Notes: generated by a model not told the origin, from the letters alone. A DNA stretch of 64,000 bases from Pseudomonas fluorescens (GCF_900636825.1 NZ_LR134318.1:1459501-1523500); one strand, 5' to 3'. Positions 18,146-27,311 are shown, counted from the first letter of the stretch. Numbers and translations: made by a program.

Positions 18146-19339
18146 ATGACTGCCCCTTTGAGTGCGATCAAAGTGATCGAGATCGGCACGCTGATCGCCG
18201 CGCCGTTTGCCGCACGCATGCTCGCCGAGTTCGGCGCCGAGGTGATCAAGATCGAAGCCATGGGCCAAGGCGACCCGCTGCGCAAATGGCGCAAGCTGCA
18301 CGAAGGCACTTCGCTGTGGTGGTACCTGCAATCGCGCAACAAGAAATCCTTAGCGCTCAATCTCAAATCCGCTGAAGGCATCGAACTGGTCAAGCAACTG
18401 GCCGGCGACGCCGATGTGATCATCGAAAACCTGCGTCCCGGTGCGCTGGAAAAACTCGGTCTGGGCTGGGATGTGTTGCATGCCTTGAATCCTGACCTGA
18501 CCCTGGTGCGTATCTCCGGCTACGGCCAGACCGGCCCGTACCGCGACCGTCCCGGTTTCGGTGCGATTGGCGAGGCCATGGGCGGCATCCGCTACACCAC
18601 GGGTAATCCCGACTCGCCACCGGCGCGGGTTGGCGTCAGTCTCGGCGATTCGTTGGCCTCGTTGCATGCGGTGATCGGTGCGCTGATGTCGCTCTTGCGA
18701 GTCAAGACCGGGCAGGGCGGTGGACAAATCGTCGATGTCTCACTGGCGGAAAGCGTCTTCAACGTCATGGAAAGCCTCGTCCCGGAATACGACATGCTTG
18801 GCCATGTCCGCGAACGCAGCGGCGGCGCCTTGCCGGGTATCGCGCCCTCCAATACTTACCTCACCGCCGACGGCGCCTATGTGGTGATCGCCGGCAACAG
18901 CGACCCGATCTACAAGCGCCTGATGCACACCATCGGCCGCGCTGATCTGGCCGACGCAGAGGAATTCGCCCATAACGACGGCCGCGCGGCGAAGAGCGGA
19001 TTACTCGATGCGGCGATCACGCACTGGACCAGCAGCTTGCCGATCAACGAAGTACTGGCCGCTCTCGAAGCCGCTGAAGTGCCGGCCGGGCGCATTTACT
19101 CGGTGGCTGACATCGTCGCCGATCCGCATTATCAGGCGCGGGACATGCTGCTCAATGCCGAGTTGCCCGGCGGCGCAACGGTGAAAATGCCCGGCATCGT
19201 TCCCAAGCTTTCGGAGACCCCGGGCGGAGTGAACTGGTCCGGGCCGAAACTGGGCCAGCACACCGACGTTATTCTGGCCAGTCTTGGCCTGACAGAACTC
19301 GACATCGAACGCCTGAAAGGCCAAGGGGTGGTGCAATGA
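18146..19339 (+). CDS. CaiB/BaiF family CoA-transferase (class III)
   Basis: 397 aa. The family start VIEIGTLIAAPFAARMLAE and the fold markers RKWRKLHEGTS and NLRPGALEKLGLG are present. The catalytic Asp is expected at D168 in SLGDSLASLHAVIGAL, in the same context as Asp169 of formyl-CoA transferase. It moves CoA between two carboxylates. The four-base overlap with the next gene, an HMG-CoA-lyase homologue, suggests its product feeds the lyase, as with succinyl-CoA:HMG CoA-transferase (SUGCT), a class III member. The substrate is inference. Confidence 0.88.
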   Translation: MTAPLSAIKVIEIGTLIAAPFAARMLAEFGAEVIKIEAMGQGDPLRKWRKLHEGTSLWWYLQSRNKKSLALNLKSAEGIELVKQLAGDADVIIENLRPGALEKLGLGWDVLHALNPDLTLVRISGYGQTGPYRDRPGFGAIGEAMGGIRYTTGNPDSPPARVGVSLGDSLASLHAVIGALMSLLRVKTGQGGGQIVDVSLAESVFNVMESLVPEYDMLGHVRERSGGALPGIAPSNTYLTADGAYVVIAGNSDPIYKRLMHTIGRADLADAEEFAHNDGRAAKSGLLDAAITHWTSSLPINEVLAALEAAEVPAGRIYSVADIVADPHYQARDMLLNAELPGGATVKMPGIVPKLSETPGGVNWSGPKLGQHTDVILASLGLTELDIERLKGQGVVQ

Positions 19340-20262
19340 TCACTGACTATTCACACAAACTCATCGTCCAGGAAGTGTCGCCGCGCGACGGCTTGCAGAT
19401 CGAGCCGACGTGGGTCGAAACCACTGACAAGATCGCCTTGATCAATCAACTGTCGCAGGCCGGATTCAGCCGCATCGAGGCCGGCTCGTTCGTCTCGCCC
19501 AAAGCCATCCCGGCGCTGCGTGACGGTGAGCAGGTGTTCAACGGCATTCAGCGTCAGCCGGGGGTGATTTACGTGGCGTTGATCCCCAACCTCAAAGGCG
19601 CCCAGCGGGCATTGGCGGCGAATGCCGATGAACTGAATCTGGTGATGTCCGCCAGCCAGACGCACAACATGGCCAATATGCGCATGCGTTGCGAGGATTC
19701 GCTCGCGGCGTTCGGTGACATCGTTGCGTTTGTCAGCGGTTCGGGCGTGCGCCTGAACGGCAGTATCGCCACCACGTTCGGGTGCCCGTTCGAAGGCCGG
19801 ATCGATGAGGATCGCGTGCTGCAAATCGTCGACGCCTATCAAGAACTCGGCATTCAGGGCATCAGCCTCGCCGACACCACGGGCATGGCCAATCCGCGTC
19901 AGGTCGATCGCCTGGTGCTGCGCGTTTTGCAGCGGGTTTCGCCGGCCGATCTGACCCTGCATTTCCACAATACTCGCGGCCTTGGGCTGTGCAATGTGCT
20001 GGCAGCTTACGAGGCCGGTGCCCGGCGCTTCGATGCGGCGCTCGGTGGCCTCGGTGGCTGCCCGTTTGCGCCGGGGGCGTCGGGCAATATTTGCACGGAA
20101 GACCTGGTGAATCTGTGCGAGGAAGTCGGGATTCCCACCGGCATCGACTTGCCGCTGCTGCTGAAACTTTCGCGCGGTTTGCCAGATCTGCTTGGTCACG
20201 AAGTCCCCGGCCAACTGGCCAAGGCCGGACGCAATTGCGATCTGCATCCGATGCCGACCTGA
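19336..20262 (+). CDS. HMG-CoA lyase family protein
   Basis: 308 aa TIM-barrel lyase. VSPRDGLQ (R17, D18), LHFHNTRG (His209 and His211, metal ligands) and GGLGGCPFAPGASGN (loop Cys242) are the HMG-CoA lyase signatures. The known reaction is cleavage of 3-hydroxy-3-methylglutaryl-CoA to acetyl-CoA and acetoacetate; related acyl-CoAs such as citramalyl-like substrates are possible. It is translationally coupled to the CoA-transferase and followed by an MFS transporter, forming a small catabolic operon. Confidence 0.88.
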   Translation: MITDYSHKLIVQEVSPRDGLQIEPTWVETTDKIALINQLSQAGFSRIEAGSFVSPKAIPALRDGEQVFNGIQRQPGVIYVALIPNLKGAQRALAANADELNLVMSASQTHNMANMRMRCEDSLAAFGDIVAFVSGSGVRLNGSIATTFGCPFEGRIDEDRVLQIVDAYQELGIQGISLADTTGMANPRQVDRLVLRVLQRVSPADLTLHFHNTRGLGLCNVLAAYEAGARRFDAALGGLGGCPFAPGASGNICTEDLVNLCEEVGIPTGIDLPLLLKLSRGLPDLLGHEVPGQLAKAGRNCDLHPMPT

Positions 20263-20278
20263 GACACACCAGCACCCC

Positions 20279-20369
20279 TGTGGGAGCGGGCTTGCCCGCG
20301 ATGAGGGCAGCAAATTCAACGAAAGCGTTGGCTGAACTGACGCCATCGCTGGCAAGCCAGCTCCCACAC
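20279..20369. repeat. Hybrid REPIN: class C arm facing class B arm
   Basis: The left arm is TGTGGGAGCGGGCTTGCCCG, the right arm is the inverted class B CGCTGGCAAGCCAGCTCCCA. The outer GTGGGAGC parts still pair, but the palindromic cores differ. Confidence 0.75.
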
Positions 20370-20448
20370 AAAGGCGCTCCACAGTGAACGTCATCACCAG
20401 ACAACAAAAACAATCGGACGCCCTCGGTAGTCCGCCTGGAGAAAACCT

Positions 20449-21780
20449 ATGAGCCTCAATGTAATGGAGGCGGGCGTTAACCCGTCCGTTGATCACGACG
20501 CCGAAAAAGCCCTGGTCAGCAAAGTCGCCTGGCGTCTGATGCCGCTGATCATGGTCTGCTACCTGTTCGCCTTTTTCGATCGCATCAATATCAGTTTTGC
20601 CAAATTCCAGTTGCAGACTGACCTGAGCCTGAGCGACACCGCTTACGGTCTGGGCGCCGGGCTGTTCGTGGTCGGTTACGTACTGTTCGAAGTGCCGAGC
20701 AACATGATGCTGTACAAGGTCGGCGCGCGGCGCTGGATTGCGCGGATCATGATGTCGTGGGGCGTGGCGACGGCGGCGATGGTCTTCGTCAACAGCGAAT
20801 GGCAATTCTATGCGCTGCGCTTTGTCATCGGCGCGATGGAAGCCGGGTTTGCCCCGGGCGTGTTGTATTACCTGACCTTGTGGTTCCCGCAGCACTTCCG
20901 TGGCCGCATTACATCGATGCTGTTTCTCGCATCGGCGTTCGCCGGCCTGGTCGGCGCGCCGTTCTCCGGGCTAGTGCTGCAACATCTTGACGGCGTATTG
21001 GAAATGCGCGGCTGGCACTGGCTGTTTTTGCTCGGTGGCGTACCGTGCATCGCTCTGGGTTTCCTGGTACTGACGCAACTCAAAGACCGCATCGAGGATG
21101 CGCACTGGCTGACCCCGGACGAGAAGAAATTGCTCTCCAGCCGCATCGCCCAGCATGAGCCGCACAAAAGCGGCGGCTCATTGCTCGCGGCGCTGAAAAT
21201 TCCCGGTTTCCTGACGTTGGGATTGATCTACTTCCTGATTCAGGTCGCGTCCTACGGCCTGAATTTCTGGGCCCCGCAACTGATCCGCAGCGCCGGTACC
21301 GAAAGTCCCGTCATGATCGGTCTGCTGACCGCCATACCCTACATATGCGGCGCGATCAGCATGGTGGTGATCGGGCGCTTGTCAGACGCCACCGGTGAAC
21401 GGCGCAAATTCGTCGCCGGGCTGGTGATCGTCGGCGCGATCGGCTTCTTCAGCGCGGGGATCTTCGCCAGCCACACGACGTTCCTGATCGTCGCGCTCGG
21501 ACTGCTTGGCGCCGGCATCATCGCTTCGATCCCGAGCTTCTGGACCCTGCCACCGAAGTTACTTGCAGGCGCCGGTGCCGGCGCGGCAGGCGGAATCGCG
21601 GTGATCAATACCCTGGGGCAATTTGGCGGGATCGTCAGCCCGGTCATGGTCGGGCGCATCAAGGACCTCACCGGCAGCACCACTCCGGCGCTATACGTGA
21701 TCGGCGTCGCCGCGCTGATCGCCGCAGCGCTGCTGCTGTGGGGCTTGCCACAGAAGTTGCGAACTCTCGACAAGTATTGA
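20449..21780 (+). CDS. MFS transporter, anion:cation symporter family
   Basis: 443 aa with about 12 transmembrane segments. The early RINISFAKFQL with FAFFDRIN and the loop LYKVGARRWIARIMMSWG are ACS-family (tartrate/galactonate/hydroxyphenylacetate permease) marks. It would bring an organic acid into the cell by proton symport. Placement after the CoA-transferase and HMG-lyase genes makes it the likely uptake step of that pathway, though a REPIN separates them. Confidence 0.88.
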   Translation: MSLNVMEAGVNPSVDHDAEKALVSKVAWRLMPLIMVCYLFAFFDRINISFAKFQLQTDLSLSDTAYGLGAGLFVVGYVLFEVPSNMMLYKVGARRWIARIMMSWGVATAAMVFVNSEWQFYALRFVIGAMEAGFAPGVLYYLTLWFPQHFRGRITSMLFLASAFAGLVGAPFSGLVLQHLDGVLEMRGWHWLFLLGGVPCIALGFLVLTQLKDRIEDAHWLTPDEKKLLSSRIAQHEPHKSGGSLLAALKIPGFLTLGLIYFLIQVASYGLNFWAPQLIRSAGTESPVMIGLLTAIPYICGAISMVVIGRLSDATGERRKFVAGLVIVGAIGFFSAGIFASHTTFLIVALGLLGAGIIASIPSFWTLPPKLLAGAGAGAAGGIAVINTLGQFGGIVSPVMVGRIKDLTGSTTPALYVIGVAALIAAALLLWGLPQKLRTLDKY

Positions 21781-21803
21781 GCTTGGCGGCGCCTGCGATG
21801 ACG

Positions 21804-21871
21804 CTTTCGCAAGCAGGCTCGCTCCCACATCTGGAATGCGCTTTCCTATGGGAACGAGCCTGCTCGCGAAT
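21804..21871. repeat. REPIN-like inverted repeat, class D
   Basis: Imperfect arms TTTCGCAAGCAGGCTCGCTC and GAACGAGCCTGCTCGCGAA lie downstream of the MFS gene. Confidence 0.8.
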
Positions 21872-21973
21872 TCCGCCTTCAGACATTTGAGCAGATTTGC
21901 GGGCCAGATCTGTTGAATCGCTCGATTCGGAAGGGGATAGTGCGCGGCTGGAAATATCATCAAGGAGCGGGAA

Positions 21974-22708
21974 GTGACAATGAAGTCCATATGGCTCGGC
22001 GCTGCAGCGCTTTGCGGGTGGTTGATTGCTGGGCCGGCGTGGGCTGATTGCACGCCGCCCGTGGTCAGCGGGGAAGCGGATTTTTCTGTGTGCAAGGATT
22101 GGCCGGCTTATCCGCAACTCACGATCACTGCGCTATCAACCTTCGTGCCGGATCCGGTCAATGGCCACGGCAGCAGAGTGGGCTCATACGATTTGAATTT
22201 GGCCGTAGTGACGGCTGGTACCGCCAAACCGTTGGCGACCTATGATCAGCCGTCGATGTTTCTTTCCGATGCCATCGCGCTGGAAAGCCTGGAGCTGGAT
22301 ACGGCGCGTTATAGACTCGCTCCCGACATCCGTGCATTCGGCGTACGCGCCCATTTCAAGGGCTCCTCACGCGTCAATCCGCTGGATGAGACCTTGCTTT
22401 CGCTTTATGTGAGGGAGGGCGGCAAACTGCGTCCGGTGCTGGATCGCTTGCTGGTCTACAGCTTCAGTGGCGAATGGGATGGCGATTGTGCAGGAGAGCG
22501 ATCGGAGACGGTGCGCACGCTTGAGATGGGCAAAACCAGTTCCCATGGTTACGCGGATATCATTGTTCGCTCAGTCACCAGTAGCCTGTCCGGCGTGGGG
22601 CCACGCGAAACCTGCGAGTCGAAGACCAGCCACGAAAAGCCAGTGCTGACCACGCTGCGCTACGACGGCAAAACTTACGTTTTGCCGCGAGGTTTCAAAG
22701 GCGTTTGA
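21974..22708 (+). CDS. Secreted protein of unknown function, paralogue 1
   Basis: 244 aa from the GTG at 21974; an ATG at 21980 is the alternative. The AAGGAG at 21962-21967 is spaced better for the GTG. A signal peptide ends near residue 26 (GPAWA) and the mature protein begins with a Cys. It is about 40 percent identical by eye to the next gene across the whole length, sharing a TARYRLA...DIRAFG block, the LYVREGGKLRPVL block and a C-terminal LRYDGKTYVLP. Conserved cysteines suggest a periplasmic fold. I do not recognise the family. Confidence 0.75.
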   Translation: MTMKSIWLGAAALCGWLIAGPAWADCTPPVVSGEADFSVCKDWPAYPQLTITALSTFVPDPVNGHGSRVGSYDLNLAVVTAGTAKPLATYDQPSMFLSDAIALESLELDTARYRLAPDIRAFGVRAHFKGSSRVNPLDETLLSLYVREGGKLRPVLDRLLVYSFSGEWDGDCAGERSETVRTLEMGKTSSHGYADIIVRSVTSSLSGVGPRETCESKTSHEKPVLTTLRYDGKTYVLPRGFKGV

Positions 22709-22744
22709 CCGGTGTCACTGCCACGAATTTTTCAAGGAAGAACC

Positions 22745-23464
22745 ATGAATCTGCGTCTCAAGAGTTTTATTGTCCTCAGCTCGTTCGCGCTTACGGCGCA
22801 AGTTCATGCCGCTTGCGACGTGAACAAATTCAACGGCGAGACCCTCTCGCGCTGCAAAGCCTGGCCTGCGTTCAACAGTCAATCAATCGCAGCGAAGGCT
22901 ACCTTCGTCCCGGATTCAGCGGGCGCTGAGGACGGCGTGTTCGACCTGCAGCTTTCAGTTATCAACTCTGCGACGGGCAATGCGTTCGCCAGTTATGCCA
23001 AACCCGGCGCTTACAACTCCGATGCGATCAGCTTCGATGACCTGATCATCGATACGGCGCGGTACCGCTTGGCGGCAGATGTCCGTGCATTCGGGCTGCG
23101 ATCCAGATTCATGAGCCATGGTTCCAGAGCGAATCCGTACTCGAAAACCGACTTGGCGCTGTATGTTCGTGAGGGCAGCCGCTTGCGCCCAGTGCTGGAA
23201 GGTCTGGTGGTGCGCAAGGATTTCGGTGAAGGTACCGGGGAGTGCGAGACCAAAGACACTCGGATCCGCAGAACCATCGATATCGGCCCATCCAGCCACG
23301 GCGGTTTTGCCGATCTGATCGTAAGTTCCAGCGGTTCGGTGATGAAGTCTTTCAAGTCAGGTAAACAATGCGTTTCTACAACCACCCAGTTGAAGAATAC
23401 TCAAGTCATCCTCACCTACGACGGCCAGCAATACACCGTTCCCGAAGACCTCAGAGGTTATTGA
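22745..23464 (+). CDS. Secreted protein of unknown function, paralogue 2
   Basis: 239 aa. The signal peptide ends near residue 22 (QVHA), and the mature part starts ACDVNKFNG. It shares with its upstream neighbour the blocks [40 protein letters not shown] and [12 protein letters not shown]. The genes are 36 bases apart and presumably arose by tandem duplication. fosA begins four bases after its stop, so cotranscription with fosA is likely. Function unknown. Confidence 0.75.
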   Translation: MNLRLKSFIVLSSFALTAQVHAACDVNKFNGETLSRCKAWPAFNSQSIAAKATFVPDSAGAEDGVFDLQLSVINSATGNAFASYAKPGAYNSDAISFDDLIIDTARYRLAADVRAFGLRSRFMSHGSRANPYSKTDLALYVREGSRLRPVLEGLVVRKDFGEGTGECETKDTRIRRTIDIGPSSHGGFADLIVSSSGSVMKSFKSGKQCVSTTTQLKNTQVILTYDGQQYTVPEDLRGY

Positions 23465-23468
23465 ACCG

Positions 23469-23885
23469 ATGCTCAGCGGACTCAACCATTTGACCCTGGC
23501 GGTCAGCGATCTGCAGCGCAGTCTGGCGTTTTACCGTGACGTGCTGCAGTTGCGCGTCGAAGCGACGTGGGATAGCGGCGCTTATTTGTCGCTGCCGGGG
23601 CTGTGGTTGTGCCTGTCGCTGGATCCGCTGCGCAAGGCCGAGTCCAGCGCCGACTACACGCATTACGCGTTCAGCGTTTCCAGCGAGCACTTTGCGTCTT
23701 TCGTGCAAACGCTGAATGCGGCGCACGTGCAGCCGTGGCGCGACAATCGCAGCGAGGGTGCGTCGTATTACTTCCTCGACCCCGACGGGCACAAGCTCGA
23801 AGTCCACGTCGGCGATCTGCAATCGCGGCTGGCGGCGTGTCGGCAAAAACCGTACGCCGGCATGCGTTTTTACGACGCGCAATGA
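23469..23885 (+). CDS. fosA: Fosfomycin resistance glutathione transferase FosA
   Basis: 138 aa, nearly the length of P. aeruginosa FosA, and very similar to it throughout. Vicinal-oxygen-chelate metal ligands are His7 (LNHLTLAV), His65 (DYTHYAF) and Glu111 (HKLEVHV). The K+ loop RSEGAS is at 94-99, and the end [14 protein letters not shown] is the family tail. The protein uses Mn(II) and K+ to open fosfomycin's epoxide with glutathione in the cytoplasm. It is chromosomal and in normal sequence context, so intrinsic rather than acquired. Confidence 0.93.
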   Translation: MLSGLNHLTLAVSDLQRSLAFYRDVLQLRVEATWDSGAYLSLPGLWLCLSLDPLRKAESSADYTHYAFSVSSEHFASFVQTLNAAHVQPWRDNRSEGASYYFLDPDGHKLEVHVGDLQSRLAACRQKPYAGMRFYDAQ

Positions 23886-23946
23886 TCGGGCGCGCTCGGC
23901 TGATATAGACTGGCCGCCACGTGTTCTGGTGCTTGCAGGGTGTTTC

Positions 23947-24585
23947 ATGACTCCATCGTTGCTGTTGGCCGTTCTGGCCTCGGGTTTCATTTATGGCATC
24001 ACGCCGGGGCCGGGTGTGCTGGCGGTGTTCGGGATTGGCGCGGCGCACGGGCGGCGGGCCGGGGCGGGGTTTCTGTGCGGGCACCTGCTCGGCGATGTGA
24101 TCTGGTGCAGCACGGCGCTGGTGGCGATCGTCGGTGCGCGGGAGATCGGCAGCACTGCGTTCGACGTGCTCGGTGTGCTCAGCGCGCTGTACCTGTTCTG
24201 GCTCGGCTGGCGTGCGGTGCGGGCCCAGCGCCGCAATGGCGACGAGGCGCAAGGCGCGGCGCGCCAGCCGTTCTGGCCCGGCATTGTGTTCGGTCTGACC
24301 AACCCCAAGGCCTACCCGGTGGCGGTGGCAACGTTTACCGCGTTGCTGTCGAGCCGCGCCGAATTGCTCAACTGGTCGATGCTGCCGGCATTGATCGCGC
24401 TGAGTTTCGTCGGCGGCGCGCTGGCTTACGCGATTCTCATCGGCGTTGTCGGCGCGCGGCGGGTGCGCACGGTGTATCAGCGTCACGAACTGCTGATCAC
24501 GCGTTTATGCGGGGTGATGTTTATTGGATTTGCTATCAATGCGCTGATCCACGCTTTGCCCGGTTTGATGCCAAACAAGGGCTGA
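23947..24585 (+). CDS. LysE family amino-acid exporter
   Basis: 212 aa. LysE/RhtB layout with six hydrophobic segments; the start MTPSLLLAVLASGFIYGITPGPG carries the family's TPGPG motif, and GLTNPKAYPVA is the second family motif. It exports an amino acid or derivative across the inner membrane; the substrate is not predictable. The start was chosen at the ATG that gives the first helix. Confidence 0.88.
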   Translation: MTPSLLLAVLASGFIYGITPGPGVLAVFGIGAAHGRRAGAGFLCGHLLGDVIWCSTALVAIVGAREIGSTAFDVLGVLSALYLFWLGWRAVRAQRRNGDEAQGAARQPFWPGIVFGLTNPKAYPVAVATFTALLSSRAELLNWSMLPALIALSFVGGALAYAILIGVVGARRVRTVYQRHELLITRLCGVMFIGFAINALIHALPGLMPNKG

Positions 24586-24718
24586 CGGCGCGGATGTCGT
24601 AATGCACCGTTCGTCACGCCTGCGCCAGTTTTTCTAAACTTTTGATCGCCAAAGCCTTCCTAATTGGGGCGGGCGAATAATCGCCCGTTTTGAATTTTCA
24701 ACGAAGGAGGGCGCGACC

Positions 24719-25222
24719 ATGAGCCGGATGGCCACCCGTTTACGTAACGCCAGTTTTGCGACTCTGCTCGGCCTGTGTGCCAGCAGCGCGTTCGCCCAGT
24801 CGCCTGCCGAATTCATCAACGATGCATCCGCCAAAGGCATGGCCGACATCGAGGCCAGCCGTTTGGCCCACGGCAAGGCCGAGTCGAAAGAAGTCAAGGA
24901 TTACACCATCGTGGTGATCAACGACCGCACCACGGCGAACCAGCATTTGGCAAAAATCGCCAAGAAGCTCGACCTGCCCGTGGCACCTCGCGATCAGCTT
25001 GCCGACAAGGCCAAAGCGCTGATGCCGGAAGTGAAGGATGGCGCGACCTTCGATCAGGCCTACGCCGCGAGTCAGGTGAAGGCCACGGAGGAGGCTATCA
25101 GCCAGATCGAGCAACAGGCGCAAACCACCGACGTGCCGGAGATCAAAGCGTTCGCCGATGAGACTTTGCCGAAACTGCAAAGCCATCTGGAAAGGGCCCG
25201 CGCGTTGCAGGCCAGTCGCTAG
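24719..25222 (+). CDS. DUF4142 periplasmic protein
   Basis: 167 aa. AAGGAGG nine bases upstream. A signal peptide ends near residue 26 (SAFA), followed by a four-helix DUF4142 domain: EFINDASAKGMADIEASRLA and later QLADKAKALM. DUF4142 has a ferritin-like arrangement but no proven activity; I see no clear di-iron Glu/His set. It stands alone. Confidence 0.85.
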   Translation: MSRMATRLRNASFATLLGLCASSAFAQSPAEFINDASAKGMADIEASRLAHGKAESKEVKDYTIVVINDRTTANQHLAKIAKKLDLPVAPRDQLADKAKALMPEVKDGATFDQAYAASQVKATEEAISQIEQQAQTTDVPEIKAFADETLPKLQSHLERARALQASR

Positions 25223-25244
25223 TTAATGGATGTATGAGTATCCC

Positions 25245-25333
25245 TTGTGGGAGCGAGCCTGCTCGCGAACGCGGTGTGTCAGACGAAACATGATTTCTGC
25301 CACACCGTTTTCGCGGGCAGGCTCGTTCCCACA
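25245..25333. repeat. REPIN-like inverted repeat, class D
   Basis: Arms GTGGGAGCGAGCCTGCTCGC and a degraded inverse (GCGGGCAGGCTCGTTCCCAC) separate the convergent DUF4142 and iron-permease-family genes. Confidence 0.8.
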
Positions 25334-25354
25334 GGTGTGTGTCCACCAGAGTGC

Positions 25355-25765
25355 TCAGCACTCATTCAAATCCTGCTTTGGCTTGCTCTTGTCGCCAAGC
25401 CCTTCAAGATCGAACACTTGGTTTTCGCCCAGCGCGCGGTAATGCCGACGCAGCGCTTCCAGCTGTTTCAAGTCCAGCGCCTCCAGCCCGAGCATCGCGT
25501 TTTGCGCTTCTTTGTTCACCCGCAATAGCTCATCGAGTTTCAAGTGCAGAATGTCGGTATCACGGTTCTGCGTGTTCTGGATCAGGAACACCATCAAAAA
25601 CGTGATGATCGTGGTCGAGGTATTGATGATCAGTTGCCACGTGTCGTTGTAACCAAAAATCGGCCCGCTCAACCCCCACAACCCGATCAGGATCAACGCC
25701 CCCATGAAGGTCTTCGGGCTACCGGCCCACAGAGCGAGTTTTTGGGCAATTTTTGCGAATTTCAT
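25355..25765 (-). CDS. Low-affinity iron permease family membrane protein
   Basis: 136 aa. Two hydrophobic segments around residues 20-40 and 45-65 are followed by the family mark LIQNTQNRDTDILHLKLDELLR. The start at 25765 has AAGGA upstream and gives the family N-terminus. The family is named after yeast FET4, but the bacterial short forms lack proof of iron transport. A role in ion transport is therefore only nominal. Confidence 0.8.
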   Translation of the reverse strand: MKFAKIAQKLALWAGSPKTFMGALILIGLWGLSGPIFGYNDTWQLIINTSTTIITFLMVFLIQNTQNRDTDILHLKLDELLRVNKEAQNAMLGLEALDLKQLEALRRHYRALGENQVFDLEGLGDKSKPKQDLNEC

Positions 25766-25938
25766 GATGGAAGTCCTTGTTTTGGGAGCTTGAAATACAG
25801 ACATCGGCGTTGCGCTGAAAATTCTGTTTACAAAGCTTCGGCGCCGGACTTTGGTAGAGCAGGCACGTTGCGCGGATCGCTGTATCGTATCGCCAGCAGT
25901 TTTTCCACGTTGCCAGAACACCCTGACAGGAGAACGCA

Positions 25939-26709
25939 ATGACTTGGTCCGCCAAACAATACGTCGCTTTCGAAGACGAACGCACTCGCCCGGCCCGTGA
26001 TCTGCTTGCGGCGATTCCTACGCCGGCAGCAAGAACTGCGGTGGATATCGGTTGTGGGCCGGGCAATTCCACCGAGTTGTTGGTGCAGCGTTTTCCCGAT
26101 GCCAGGGTCAGTGGTCTGGACAGCTCGGCCGACATGATCGCCGCCGCACGCGAGCGCTTGCCGCAGTTGCGGTTTGAATTGGTCGAGATTGACAAGTGGA
26201 CCGCTGAAGGCCCGTTCGATGTGATCTTCGCCAACGCCGTGTTGCAATGGGTGCCGAACCACGCAACGTTGCTGCCAGCGCTGGCAGGCAAGTTGTCGGC
26301 CGGTGGCAGCCTGGCGATCCAGATGCCGGACAACCTCAATGAGCCATCCCACCGCTTGATGCGTGAAGTCGCCGCCAATGGGCCATGGGCGAGCAAGCTA
26401 GCGAGCGCTGCCGGACAACGCACCGAGATGGCCAGCGCCAGCGATTATTTTTCGATGCTGCGACCGCACTGTGCACGGGTCGACGTGTGGCGCACTACTT
26501 ATCATCATCAATTGACCGGCGGGGCGGCGGGGGTGGTGGAGTGGTTCAAGGGCAGCGGGTTGATTCCGTTTCTGAGTCCTTTGACCGAGGAAGAGCGCGC
26601 GCAATATCTGCAGCAATATCTGACGGCGGTTTCGAACGCTTATCCAGCGTTGGCCGACGGTTCGGTGCTATTGCCGTTTCCACGTTTGTTTATTGTTGCG
26701 ACGCGCTGA
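25939..26709 (+). CDS. tam: Trans-aconitate 2-methyltransferase
   Basis: 256 aa, the usual Tam length. It starts TWSAKQYVAFEDERTRPARDLL, then SAM motif I AVDIGCGPGNST and the later NAVLQWVPNHATLLP. Tam methylates trans-aconitate, a toxic by-product that inhibits aconitase, using SAM. It is preceded by AGGAGAACGC and divergent from the iron-permease-family gene. Confidence 0.92.
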   Translation: MTWSAKQYVAFEDERTRPARDLLAAIPTPAARTAVDIGCGPGNSTELLVQRFPDARVSGLDSSADMIAAARERLPQLRFELVEIDKWTAEGPFDVIFANAVLQWVPNHATLLPALAGKLSAGGSLAIQMPDNLNEPSHRLMREVAANGPWASKLASAAGQRTEMASASDYFSMLRPHCARVDVWRTTYHHQLTGGAAGVVEWFKGSGLIPFLSPLTEEERAQYLQQYLTAVSNAYPALADGSVLLPFPRLFIVATR

Positions 26710-26781
26710 GTCACGCTTCTGGGGGGCTTGAGTTCGCCACGTTATCCGATCCGCGCATCTCTAGAGAACAACCCGTTCGGT

Positions 26782-26816
26782 CCCCTCTCACTCGGGAGAG
26801 GGCCAGGGTGAGGGGG
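26782..26816. repeat. Class E palindromic repeat
   Basis: CCCCTCTCACTCGGGAGAGG with a following CCAGGGTGAGGGGG, related to the copies at 11.5-11.9 kb. The rest of the 26710-26954 gap holds only this element and a terminator. Confidence 0.7.
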
Positions 26817-26913
26817 CTTCTGGCGCAGAAATCCCGTCACCGTTGCGCCGGGACCTCTTTCGGACGAATATTGAAGCCCGCTGCGATCAAGCATTGATTT
26901 TCGGATAAAAAAG

Positions 26914-26938
26914 AAACCGGTCGTTGCGACCGGTTTTT
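26914..26938. terminator. Bidirectional intrinsic terminator between tam and the antitoxin gene
   Basis: A ten-base stem AAACCGGTCG / CGACCGGTTT with a TTG loop, flanked by A and T runs, serves both convergent genes. Confidence 0.85.
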
Positions 26939-26954
26939 CAGGCGATATATTTCT

Positions 26955-27311
26955 TCAGACACTGGCGAGCAGGCATTCATAAGGAATACGCAAGCCATCG
27001 TGCAGACGTTTGATCATTGCCAGACTCAGCTTGCGCTTGCGGTTCAATACTTCCGAAACACGGCCACTTGTACCAATAAAGGGCTCAAGATCCCGCGGCG
27101 TCAAACCTTGCTGATCCATACGAAATTTGATGGCTTCAATGGGATCAGAAGTCGGCATCGGAAAATGCTGTTCCTCATACTTTTCAATCAGCAGCGCGAG
27201 GATTTCCAGCTCATCGCCTTCCGGCGAGTCGATATCTGTACCCCACAGCTGTTCCATGCGCAGCAAAGCTGCGGTCAGGTCTTCCGGGCTACGAATGGGT
27301 TTGATGTTCAT
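26955..27311 (-). CDS. higA: HigA-type antitoxin, HTH domain (orphan)
   Basis: 118 aa. It has the N-terminal dimerisation region of HigA antitoxins (EDLTAALLRMEQLWG, GDELEILALLIEKYE) and a C-terminal helix-turn-helix (KFRMDQQGLTPRDLEPFIGTSGRVSEVLNRKR). In intact pairs HigA neutralises the ribonuclease HigB and represses the operon. Its ATG overlaps the stop of the upstream toxin remnant by one base (TAATG), the normal coupling of higBA, but the toxin has lost its front half. Confidence 0.88.
   Translation of the reverse strand: MNIKPIRSPEDLTAALLRMEQLWGTDIDSPEGDELEILALLIEKYEEQHFPMPTSDPIEAIKFRMDQQGLTPRDLEPFIGTSGRVSEVLNRKRKLSLAMIKRLHDGLRIPYECLLASV

Noticed and set aside
23469..23885. Acquired fosfomycin resistance gene
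   Set aside because: No mobile sequence around it, base use matches neighbours, and close FosA homologues are chromosomal in Pseudomonas.
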